From Paraburkholderia solitsugae (GTDB lineage: Bacteria; Pseudomonadota; Gammaproteobacteria; Burkholderiales; Burkholderiaceae): DNA of 64,000 bases. The translations under genes and the position numbers were made by a program. Positions 25,756 to 32,707 of the stretch are shown here, one piece after another. The first letter of the stretch is position 1; each line of letters opens with the position of its first letter. Location: assembly GCF_013177695.1 (NCBI RefSeq), contig NZ_WOEY01000138.1, positions 19,594 through 83,593 on the forward strand. The letters run 5' to 3'. The notes under the pieces are model-generated. The model searched no databases, had not been told where the DNA came from, and worked only from the letters and a program-made list of their open reading frames with translations.

Positions 25756-26655
25756 TTGGACCGACTGACAGCGATGGAAACGTTTGTATGCGTGGTTGAG
25801 TCGGGTTCTTTCTCGGCTGCAGCCCGGTTGCTCGATGTCGGGCAGCCAGCCGTTTCAAAGTCGATTGCGCAACTCGAAGAACGGCTCGGGGTTCGATTGC
25901 TGCTCCGGTCTACCCGCGGGCTGACGCCGACCGAGGCAGGTCAGGCGTTTTACGAACGCGCAAAACGGACGATCGAAGAAGCGGACGAAGCAGAGTTGGC
26001 GGCACGAGGATCGGCGGGTGCTCTTTCGGGCCGCCTCAGGGTTTCAGCGGCCGTGACTTTTGCGCGGCTTCATATCGTCCCGCGACTGCCGTCATTTCTC
26101 GCTCGACATCCTGATCTCAACATCGATATTGTCCTCGATGATGAAAACATTGACTTGCTGGAACGCGGCATCGATGTAGCGATACGAATGGGTGTGCTGG
26201 GCGACTCCGCCATGACGGCGCGCAGGCTCGCCCATGGCAGGCGTTGTGTTGTCGGCTCGCCAGCATGGTTCGCGATAGCCGGCGAACCGCGCGTGCCTGC
26301 CGATCTCGTTTCGCATCAGGCGATTGTGTACGAGCAAAGCGGCGGCGGAAGCGCATGGTCGTTCAAACGGGGCAATACGGAGACGTCTATTGCGGTCGCG
26401 GGGCGAATCCGCGTGAACGCGGCGGAGGGCGTGCGCGCAGCGGTGCTTGCCGGAATGGGTGTCGCGATCGCGTCCGAGTGGATGTTCGCGCCAGAAATTG
26501 CGAACGGCACGGTAAAACAGGTGCTCACTGAATGGGAATTGCCCGGTATTGACCTGTGGGCAGTGTTTCCGAGTGGGCGCATGGTTACTGCAAAAGCGCG
26601 TGCTTTTGTCGCCTGGGTCGAGGAGATATTCGGCGCGTCGGATTCGATGGTCTGA
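25756..26655 (+). CDS. LysR family transcriptional regulator
   Basis: A 299-residue regulator with TTG start at 25756, six bases after GGAGGG, giving the typical N-terminus MDRLTAMETFVCVVESGSFS. The helix-turn-helix covers AAARLLDVGQPAVSKSIAQL, followed by RLLLRSTRGLTPTEAGQAFYE and a substrate-binding domain (NIDIVLDDENIDLLERGID). It belongs to the CrgA-like LysR group whose targets are often neighbouring oxidoreductases. The adjacent SDR fragment (26656-26790, opposite strand) may be its former target. Present targets and inducer are unknown. Confidence 0.92.
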   Translation: MDRLTAMETFVCVVESGSFSAAARLLDVGQPAVSKSIAQLEERLGVRLLLRSTRGLTPTEAGQAFYERAKRTIEEADEAELAARGSAGALSGRLRVSAAVTFARLHIVPRLPSFLARHPDLNIDIVLDDENIDLLERGIDVAIRMGVLGDSAMTARRLAHGRRCVVGSPAWFAIAGEPRVPADLVSHQAIVYEQSGGGSAWSFKRGNTETSIAVAGRIRVNAAEGVRAAVLAGMGVAIASEWMFAPEIANGTVKQVLTEWELPGIDLWAVFPSGRMVTAKARAFVAWVEEIFGASDSMV

Positions 26656-26790
26656 CTTTGACCTGTAATGAACGCAGCCTCTTCGAACAGCAGGAATGCG
26701 ATGGCTGCAGTGATTTCGTCTGGCTTGCCGAAGCGTTTCATTGGGACGGCAGCGAGGTAGCGCGGCTCGCCTCTATCGGTCACCCTCATG
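26656..26790 (-). pseudogene. short-chain dehydrogenase (SDR) C-terminal remnant
   Basis: The reverse frame contains AAVPMKRFGKPDEITAAIAF and then LLFEEAAFITGQSQTI, matching the C-terminal region of classical SDR enzymes (P..R.G.PEE...A..FL....A.FITGQ). The Rossmann fold and catalytic YxxxK are absent and there is no room for them before the peroxiredoxin gene. The fragment ends in the LysR gene end. It looks like the leftover of a deletion. Confidence 0.55.
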
Positions 26791-26792
26791 CG

Positions 26793-26824
26793 TTCGCTCC
26801 CGACTCCGACGTGCCGGGAGCGAA
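26793..26824 (-). terminator. hairpin downstream of peroxiredoxin
   Basis: TTCGCTCCCG (26793-26802) pairs perfectly with CGGGAGCGAA (26815-26824) over a 12-nt loop, 12 bp past the stop of the reverse-strand peroxiredoxin gene. No T-run follows, so the terminator call is tentative. Confidence 0.35.
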
Positions 26825-26835
26825 GCCGATCCGGC

Positions 26836-27510
26836 TTAAAGAGCCGGGGTGACCTTGCGGCGGAGAACCGGCAACATGTCCTGCGGTTCAGGCCGATGGG
26901 TGTAATCCGGATTCACTTCGGAGTACAGGATAGTGCCGTCTTGTCCGATCACGTAACGCGCTGGCATCGGCAGAGTCCAGCTGTCGTCGCCGTTGAACGC
27001 TGGCAGGTCGTTCTTGAGCTTCCTGTACAGATCAACGAGATAGTCGGGCAGGGCAAAGCGGATGCCGAACGCCGCTGCCACATCGTTGTGCGTGTCGCTG
27101 AGGATCGGGAAGCTCAGCTTGTTAGTGCGAACCGACTTGCGGCTATTGACGGCATTCTGCGGTGAGATGGCGACAAGACTGGCACCTTCGGCCTTGAACG
27201 ACGGCAACGCTTCCTCAAGCGCCAGCAGTTCAAGGTTGCAATACGGGCACCACACACCACGATAGAAGCTGATGACGAGCGGCCCGTGCTTCAGCAGTTC
27301 GACAGACGACACGGGTTTTCCCTCCGGGTCGTTGAGGGTAAATTCCGGTGCCACGTCGCCCGCTTTGAGCGCGCGTTCAGCCTGACCAGACGCCACGAGC
27401 TCGGCCGTAGCGCGCTCCATGACTGGATGGATTTCCGGTGGCGCAAAGTACGGCGCCTTTCCACCTTTGAAATCCGCTTTGAATGCGTCGAGCTTCGTTT
27501 GAAGTGACAT
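26836..27510 (-). CDS. peroxiredoxin-like thiol peroxidase (AhpC/TSA family)
   Basis: A 224-residue cytoplasmic thioredoxin-fold protein. The peroxidatic site is in FYRGVWCPYCNLELLALEEA, where a CPYC pair replaces the usual single peroxidatic Cys with a CxxC. An N-terminal helical extension of about 60 residues precedes the fold (FTLNDPEGKPVS). It probably reduces hydroperoxides with thiol donors. Start ATG 27510 has AAGGAG upstream; the extra frame to 27618 is rejected. It is divergent from the 2'-5' RNA ligase-like gene region. Confidence 0.9.
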   Translation of the reverse strand: MSLQTKLDAFKADFKGGKAPYFAPPEIHPVMERATAELVASGQAERALKAGDVAPEFTLNDPEGKPVSSVELLKHGPLVISFYRGVWCPYCNLELLALEEALPSFKAEGASLVAISPQNAVNSRKSVRTNKLSFPILSDTHNDVAAAFGIRFALPDYLVDLYRKLKNDLPAFNGDDSWTLPMPARYVIGQDGTILYSEVNPDYTHRPEPQDMLPVLRRKVTPAL

Positions 27511-27965
27511 GACAATCTCCTTTCTCGGACAGGTGACGTGTTGAAGTTGCACTGCGTTGGACGGATAGTCCGCCAATGCAAACAGGTGGAGAAGACAGGT
27601 CGACCTCATAACAGTCATTCCCGTAAGGCATGAAGGCCGGCGGCTCGAAGTGGGCTGTGGGGGGCGGATGGCGAGGCGTGTGGATTGGATTAGCTTTGGT
27701 GCCTATGCCTCTGCGCACGAAGGATTGCCGCGACGAACTCGCGGAGCGCACTGGAATCGGTCGGGACTTTTCAGCTTCAGGCGGTCCCATTTGCAGCCAA
27801 TACTGTATGCATGTACAGTATTGTATGTTTTTGGGCGGTGAGCGAATGCAAACGCTTCTGACGCCCGCGTCCTCGCTCGACGCATCCACGCTTTCCAGAG
27901 GCGTGGCACGCGCACTATTGAACGGAGATTCATCCCTATGCCGGCTTCACCCCATCAGGAACGAC
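27511..27965. other. 455-bp gap with LexA box, between peroxiredoxin and RNA ligase-like genes
   Basis: Contains the SOS-box-like palindrome at 27801-27820. A frame in phase with the downstream gene is open across the gap, with ATGs at 27825 and 27846 after the box, so the downstream protein could be 40-47 residues longer; the extra residues (MQTLLTPASSLDAS...) look non-homologous to the family. Confidence 0.45.
27801..27820. promoter_or_regulatory. LexA (SOS) box candidate
   Basis: The 20-mer TACTGTATGCATGTACAGTA contains CTGT-N8-ACAG and matches the E. coli SOS-box consensus at all but the central bases; the arms AATACTGTA and TACAGTATT (27799-27822) are perfect over 9 bp. It is 145 bp upstream of ATG 27966 on the plus strand and 290 bp from the divergent peroxiredoxin start. 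The directly regulated gene is most likely the plus-strand one. Confidence 0.75.
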
Positions 27966-28565
27966 ATGCCTGAACAACTCTGGTTGCCCGGTCTCGAGGC
28001 GCCGCCAACGCCGACTGACGGGCTCTTTTTCGCGGTCTTTCCCGATACGAATACGGCGGCCAGCATCGCGAAGCTCGCGCAGCAGCTTTGCGGGGAGACG
28101 CGCTCGAAGAGCAAGCCGCTCGCGGCCAACCGTTTGCATGTCACGTTGCTGCATCTTGGGAATTTCGCCGGTGGCTTGCCGCAGGCACGTGTTGATGCGG
28201 CGATGCGCGCGGCCACATCGATCAGCATGAAGCCTTTTACCGTCGAGTTTGAGAATGTGATGAGCTTCGCGTCGAAGCCGCGCCCAGGGCCGCTGGTGTT
28301 GGGAGGCGGCGAGGGCGCCGTCGGGCTTCATGCGCTTCACGACACGCTGGGATTGGCATTGCAGGACGAAGGTTTTGGCGATCGCGCGGTTATGCCAGGC
28401 GTGCCATACATCCCGCACGTCACACTCGCTTATGGCATGCCCTGGATGGCCACCCGTCCCATCGAGTCTGTCTGCTGGAACGTGCGCGAGTTCGCGTTGA
28501 TGCACAGCTTGCTCGGGCGTACCCGGCATATCGCGCTGGCCCGATGGCCTTTGGTTGGCCCTTAG
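27966..28565 (+). CDS. thpR: 2'-5' RNA ligase family protein / RNA 2',3'-cyclic phosphodiesterase
   Basis: A 199-residue 2H-phosphoesterase. Both HxT motifs are present: LHVTLLHLG near residue 58 and PHVTLAYG near residue 156. The segment DGLFFAVFPDTNTA is the usual first strand. These enzymes open 2',3'-cyclic phosphates and can ligate tRNA halves in vitro; the physiological role in bacteria is unclear. Start ATG 27966 follows AGGA; an upstream in-frame ATG at 27846 is possible. Downstream location from a LexA box raises the possibility that it is DNA-damage-inducible. Confidence 0.88.
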   Translation: MPEQLWLPGLEAPPTPTDGLFFAVFPDTNTAASIAKLAQQLCGETRSKSKPLAANRLHVTLLHLGNFAGGLPQARVDAAMRAATSISMKPFTVEFENVMSFASKPRPGPLVLGGGEGAVGLHALHDTLGLALQDEGFGDRAVMPGVPYIPHVTLAYGMPWMATRPIESVCWNVREFALMHSLLGRTRHIALARWPLVGP

Positions 28566-28634
28566 TTGGCACGCAGTGATGCCACGGAGCGCGGATCGGG
28601 CGGGGATGCTGCCAATGTGCTGACGCGCTGGCGC

Positions 28635-28883
28635 CTAGAACCGCATGCCAGTCGAACAACTGCCGGCAAAACCACCGCCGCTTCCGCCTGCGCCACCGCA
28701 AAATACGCCGCAGCCGGACAGCGCGATCGACATCGTCACAGCTGCGAACGTTGCACGGAGACAGGTTTTGAAAGTGCGCTGCCCAGCGCGCGCAGGGAAT
28801 GCAGCGCGTCTGGGACTGTTGCTCCTGGCACAAGCGGAACCTGAGTTGTCAAAGCGGTGGTCGATCATTCCGGATTGCATCAC
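28635..28883 (-). CDS. small Gly/Cys-rich lipoprotein
   Basis: The reverse frame encodes a hydrophobic segment ending in lipobox LSGC (Cys58 of the longest frame), followed by a short mature peptide rich in Gly and Cys (VFCGGAGGSGGGFAGSC) ending TGMRF. Such 30-residue Gly-rich lipoproteins are common in Burkholderiaceae. The start is unclear: the only start codons in frame are at the far end (28883) or too close to the lipobox (GTG/ATG just before SIALSGC), so the signal peptide may begin at a non-standard codon or the 5' end may be damaged. Function unknown. Confidence 0.55.
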   Translation of the reverse strand: MMQSGMIDHRFDNSGSACARSNSPRRAAFPARAGQRTFKTCLRATFAAVTMSIALSGCGVFCGGAGGSGGGFAGSCSTGMRF

Positions 28884-29117
28884 GTAATTGGGCTCGGTAA
28901 GCGATGAGTGAGGGAACGAGCGGCGTCGTCCGTTGAAAGATTTTTGTTAGCTTTTGCCTGCGGAAAGCGGTGCGGTCGCGAACCCCTCAGCCTAGCCCTT
29001 GCCATGCGTCCCTCAAATACGCAAAATCTGAAAACCAGGGGGATCCGTCGGTCAGACAACCCGAATCGCCTTGCGCTCCCTGATAGAATGGTTGGGCCGC
29101 AACGTAGTGGACTGCAG

Positions 29118-29519
29118 ATGAGATTGCTTGATGCGTTAGTCGAACAGCGTATTGCCGCCGCAGCCGCGCGCGGTGAGTTCGATGATTTGCCGGGCGCGGG
29201 CGCGCCGCTGCCTCTGGAGGACGATGCACTGGTCCCTGAGGAAGTGCGCGTCGCCAACCGGATTCTGAAAAATGCGGGTTTCGTGCCACCGGCTGTCGAA
29301 CAGCTGCGCGCCTTGCGCGACCTGCAAGCGGAGCTGAATGCCGTGAGCGACCGGGCCACCCGCTGCCGTCTCCAGGCGCGCATGCTGGCGCTCGATATGG
29401 CACTTGAATCCCTGCGCGGCGGCCCGCTGGTCCTGCCGCGCGAATACTGCCGGCGCATTGCCGAGCGGCTGTCGGAACGCGTCGACAACCTCAAATTGGC
29501 CGACGCGGGTTCGCAGTGA
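29118..29519 (+). CDS. DUF1992 domain protein (DnaJ-C28 homologue)
   Basis: A 133-residue protein with the DUF1992 pattern: LDALVEQRIAAAAARGEFDD, LPGAGAPLPLEDDALVPEE and RVANRILKNAGFVPP. It is predicted helical and cytoplasmic, with unknown function (eukaryotic relatives are DNAJC28-like but lack a J domain here). Start ATG 29118 is chosen because the conserved domain begins at once; the frame is open upstream to 28908. Its stop overlaps the GTG start of tadA (GTGA), so the two are probably co-translated. Confidence 0.85.
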   Translation: MRLLDALVEQRIAAAAARGEFDDLPGAGAPLPLEDDALVPEEVRVANRILKNAGFVPPAVEQLRALRDLQAELNAVSDRATRCRLQARMLALDMALESLRGGPLVLPREYCRRIAERLSERVDNLKLADAGSQ

Positions 29520-30355
29520 GCGAGCCGCTTGCCCGCTCCGCCGCGCCAGGTCCGGAGTCTGTCGCGTCCGGTGAATCCGCTGAGGCAGCGACATTGCCGG
29601 CTGCTCCGGCCGGATCCGTTGGGTCCGACGCTTCAGCACCCGCGGTGGGTGATCCAGCGCCAACGGCTGCCGCTGTGACGCTAATCGGCATCCCCATGCC
29701 AGATGAATCGCCCGCACCGCCTGTCTCGGAGCGCGATCGCCGCTTCATGGCGCTTGCCCAGGCCGCCGCCGAAGAAGCCCGCGCAGCCGGCGAAGTGCCG
29801 GTTGGTGCTGTGCTCGTGCGGGGTGACGAAGTCATTGCCAAAGGGTTCAACCATCCGATCGGTGCTCACGATCCGTCGGCGCATGCGGAAATGATCGCAT
29901 TGCGCGCAGCTGCGCAAGCCGTCGAAAACTACCGTCTGCCAGGCTGCGAGCTCTACGTGACGCTTGAACCTTGCCTGATGTGCGCCGGTGCGATCATGCA
30001 CGCACGCATCGCCCGCGTCGTGTTCGGGGCGCGCGATCCGAAAACCGGAGCGTGCGGCAGTGTCGTCGATGCATTCGCGAATCCGCAGTTGAATCACCAC
30101 ACCACGGTGACTGGCGGCGTGCTCGAAACCGAATGCGGCGCCGCGCTCAAATCGTTCTTTGCCGAGCGGCGGCGCGCAAGCCGTGAAGCACGCGCGGCGG
30201 CACGGGGCGAAGCGCACGTCGCAGCAGGTGGCGAAGCACACCCTGAAGCGCACGTCGAAGGACGCGGCGAAGCACGCGTTGAAGCACACCCTGACGCACA
30301 CCCCGACGCGCACGTCGAAACACGCAGCGAACCAGGGCCGGCCGAGCCGCTCTAA
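29516..30355 (+). CDS. tadA: tRNA-specific adenosine deaminase with extended N- and C-terminal tails
   Basis: Deaminates adenosine 34 to inosine in tRNA-Arg(ACG). The zinc site is complete: His123 with catalytic Glu125 (HAE) and Cys153/Cys156 (PCLMC). From GTG 29516, the protein has about 65 Ala/Pro/Ser-rich residues before the domain; ATG 29696 (residue 61) would remove most of them. After the domain (ending FFAERRRAS) comes a roughly 65-residue tail of Glu-Ala-His repeats (GEAHPEAHVEGRGEARVEAH...). The usual length is near 160-200 residues, so both tails are unusual. It is coupled to the DUF1992 gene and followed by ldcA. Confidence 0.9.
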   Translation: MSEPLARSAAPGPESVASGESAEAATLPAAPAGSVGSDASAPAVGDPAPTAAAVTLIGIPMPDESPAPPVSERDRRFMALAQAAAEEARAAGEVPVGAVLVRGDEVIAKGFNHPIGAHDPSAHAEMIALRAAAQAVENYRLPGCELYVTLEPCLMCAGAIMHARIARVVFGARDPKTGACGSVVDAFANPQLNHHTTVTGGVLETECGAALKSFFAERRRASREARAAARGEAHVAAGGEAHPEAHVEGRGEARVEAHPDAHPDAHVETRSEPGPAEPL

Positions 30356-30382
30356 AACCAAAACATCCAACAGGTCTCGCCA

Positions 30383-31309
30383 ATGACCGTCCATCGCACC
30401 ATTGAACTGATCGCGCCGTCCGGCTATCCGCATGATTCCGAGGCGCTGCATCGCGCGTTGCACCGCTTGCATGCGCAGGGGCACCGCGTCGAGGGGGTGG
30501 AGGCGACAAGGCGCCGTTACCAGCGCTTCGCCGGTACCGACGGTGAGCGTGCAGCCGATCTGAACCGGCTGGCCGACCCCTCGCGTGCGTTGCCCGATAT
30601 CGTGCTAGCCGTACGGGGTGGCTACGGCGCGGCGCGCATCCTGCACGGACTCGACTACGAAGGGCTGCAACGGCGGCTGACCGATCAACCGGTCGCGCTG
30701 GTGGGCCATAGCGATTTCACCGCGATACAGCTTGCTTTGCTGGCACGCGCCGGCGTGAAAACTTTCGGCGGCCCGATGTTGATCAGCGACTTCGGCGCGG
30801 AAGATCTGAACGAATTCACCATGCAGCACTTCTGGTCCGCGCTGACCAAATCGACCATGACGGTGACGAGCAATGTCCCGCAAGCTCAGACTGCCGACGT
30901 GTCGGGCATGTTGTGGGGTGGCAATCTGGCGGTGCTGACATCGCTGATCGGCACGCCGTACATGCCGCCGGTGCAGGGCGGCATTCTGTTCGTCGAAGAC
31001 GTCAACGAGCAGCCGTTCCGGCTCGAGCGGATGCTTTATCAATTGCACCTGTCGGGCATCATCGCGCAGCAGCAGGCGCTTGTGCTTGGCGACTTCTCCG
31101 GCGGCAAATCGTACGAGTACGATAACGGCTACGATCTGCACGCGGTGATCGAGCAGGTGAGGTCGGTGATCGGGATTCCGGTCATCACCGGTCTGCAATT
31201 CGGCCATATTCCCAACATGCTGACGCTGCCGGTCGGCGCGGATGCGCACCTCGTCTCCGACGCACACGGGTTCAAACTGACGCTATCGGGTTATCCGAGT
31301 CTCGCTTGA
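30383..31309 (+). CDS. ldcA: LD-carboxypeptidase (S66 family)
   Basis: A 308-residue cytoplasmic serine peptidase that removes the terminal D-Ala from murein tetrapeptides during recycling. The nucleophile is Ser110 in LVGHSDFTA; the Glu of LFVEDVNEQPFRLERML and the C-terminal His in LQFGHIPNMLTLPVG complete the expected Ser-Glu-His triad. The nucleophile-preceding pattern AVRGGYGAARIL is typical. No signal peptide. It follows tadA by 27 bp and is followed by a strong terminator. Confidence 0.93.
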   Translation: MTVHRTIELIAPSGYPHDSEALHRALHRLHAQGHRVEGVEATRRRYQRFAGTDGERAADLNRLADPSRALPDIVLAVRGGYGAARILHGLDYEGLQRRLTDQPVALVGHSDFTAIQLALLARAGVKTFGGPMLISDFGAEDLNEFTMQHFWSALTKSTMTVTSNVPQAQTADVSGMLWGGNLAVLTSLIGTPYMPPVQGGILFVEDVNEQPFRLERMLYQLHLSGIIAQQQALVLGDFSGGKSYEYDNGYDLHAVIEQVRSVIGIPVITGLQFGHIPNMLTLPVGADAHLVSDAHGFKLTLSGYPSLA

Positions 31310-31327
31310 GACTACGCGGGGGCAGGG

Positions 31328-31354
31328 AAGCGGGCGTTTGCCCGCTTTATTTTC
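31328..31354 (+). terminator. rho-independent terminator after ldcA
   Basis: AAGCGGGC (31328-31335), loop GTTT, GCCCGCTT (31340-31347), then TATTTT. It ends the DUF1992-tadA-ldcA unit. Confidence 0.85.
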
Positions 31355-31428
31355 GAATCTATAACGCAACTAACGGTCATTAATTTGAGGCAACCGCAAG
31401 CGGACCAGCGCTGTGAAGGTCCTCTACT

Positions 31429-31438
31429 TTGTTGACAA
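31429..31438. promoter_or_regulatory. GntR-type operator candidate 1
   Basis: TTGTTGACAA fits the FadR/FCD-type GntR pattern TTGT-N2-ACAA, flanked as TTTGTTGACAAAA. The same 10-mer recurs at 31571-31580, upstream of the GntR gene. The surrounding 316-bp gap (31310-31625) otherwise holds only the ldcA terminator and the promoter. Confidence 0.5.
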
Positions 31439-31570
31439 AAGACGTCACCAATGGACGACCATCCCATACTTTAATTAAACTGGTAGTGAAGTAGAGCAAG
31501 GCCTAAACGGCATGTTCACTGGCCTGCAGTCCTGCACGGGCATTCAGATTGTCGAAATTAATGGAAAAAA

Positions 31571-31601
31571 TTGTTGACAATCTTTATGTCCGTCCTATGA
31601 T
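31571..31601 (+). promoter_or_regulatory. sigma70 promoter with overlapping GntR-type operator for the purine regulator
   Basis: TTGACA (31574-31579) and TATGAT (31596-31601) are 16 bp apart, ending 24 bp before the GntR start. The -35 box lies inside a second copy of TTGTTGACAA (31571-31580), which suggests autorepression. Confidence 0.65.
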
Positions 31602-31625
31602 GACAAACATACCGAGACACACATC

Positions 31626-32366
31626 ATGTCCGACACAGACTCCGCTGCCGCGAATAGTTCGAAACCCGAAGCGATCGCCGAGCGCATCCGCGCTGCGATC
31701 CTCGAGCATCGGTTAGCGCCTGGCGCCAAGCTGACAGAAGCACAGCTATGCGAAGTATTTGGTGTGAAGCGCGGCCCGATCCGGCAGGCGCTCGCCCAAC
31801 TGGCAACAGACCACCTCGTCGATCTCGAGCCGAATCGTGGTGCATTCGTCGCCAGTCCGTCGCTGCAAGAAGTGCATGAAGTGTTCGAAATGCGCCGGAT
31901 TATCGAGTTGGCTGTGGTTGAAAAGATTTGCGGCGGTCATGGCATGCGCCGTCTGAAGAGCATCGGCAGCATGATTGGCCGCGAACGCAAAGCGTTCGAA
32001 ACACGTGATTTTCCGGCGTGGATTCGCCTGTCGGGTGAGTTCCATACTGAGTTGGCCGGGCTCACCGGCAACGCCGTGCTGTGCGACTGCCTGAACGGAC
32101 TGGTGGCGCGCTCCACGCTGATTTCAGCACTGTACGAGTCGCTCGGACGCAGCCCTTGCTCGTTCGAAGACCACGAAGCGATTCTCGCCGCGCTCGACGC
32201 CGGCGATGCAAAAGAGGCAGCGGCACTGATGGCGCGCCATTTGCAAAGCGTCGAGTTGAAGATGCTGGAGCGCCCCGCACGTGGCGCGGCCGACCTGCAT
32301 GAAGTGTTTGGTGCACTCAATGGCGCACCGAAGGAAGCACCTAGACCCAAGTCCGCGCCAGGCTAA
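31626..32366 (+). CDS. GntR family (FCD) transcriptional regulator of ureide genes
   Basis: A 246-residue regulator. The N-terminal winged helix covers AERIRAAILEHRLAPGAKLT, LCEVFGVKRGPIRQALAQL and a wing with NRGAFVASPS; the C-terminal FCD ligand domain has the EVFEMRRIIELAVVEKI helix and metal-ligand His residues (EFHTELA and ARHLQSVE). It precedes the NCS1 permease and ureide genes on the same strand and probably represses them and itself through the TTGT-N2-ACAA sites; the inducer could be allantoin or a related ureide (inference). Confidence 0.9.
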   Translation: MSDTDSAAANSSKPEAIAERIRAAILEHRLAPGAKLTEAQLCEVFGVKRGPIRQALAQLATDHLVDLEPNRGAFVASPSLQEVHEVFEMRRIIELAVVEKICGGHGMRRLKSIGSMIGRERKAFETRDFPAWIRLSGEFHTELAGLTGNAVLCDCLNGLVARSTLISALYESLGRSPCSFEDHEAILAALDAGDAKEAAALMARHLQSVELKMLERPARGAADLHEVFGALNGAPKEAPRPKSAPG

Positions 32367-32707
32367 GGCGGGCGGCCGGTGTGCGCTCTTTGCCCGTGCG
32401 CGCCGCACTGAATTGAACTGAACTGAACCGAATCAAGCGTTGCAAGGCGGCTCGGCGTGAGCGCTGCCGGCTTGCGCACGCGTGGCCGTCACCGAATGAC
32501 AGCCTTGGAGTAGTAACGCACCGCCCGCGGTCCGCGGCTGCCTGCGGTGCGATAACCACAAGTACATCAAGTACGGAGACACCCGCGGCGCGGTCAATCA
32601 GCCGGCTCGAACCTCCTGTTCCCAGATCGAGGAGAAGAGGGCGACTGGCATGGCCGATGCCAAGTCCTTCGATTCGCAATCGAGGGTCCCTATCCCAAGG
32701 AGGAATC
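32367..32707. other. 341-bp gap between GntR and NCS1 permease genes
   Basis: No gene is seen. CGCACCGC (32517-32524) and GCGGTGCG (32544-32551) form a stem with a further inner CCGCGG repeat, possibly a terminator or attenuator. A short CTGAA direct repeat runs about 32408-32430. AAGGAGG at 32698-32704 is the permease ribosome site. Confidence 0.4.

Noticed and set aside
30159..30386. 75-codon Lys/Thr/His-rich plus-strand frame overlapping tadA and ldcA
   Set aside because: Alternate frame of the tadA repeat tail; basic repeats arise from the same DNA repeats. Kept only as a comment on the tail.
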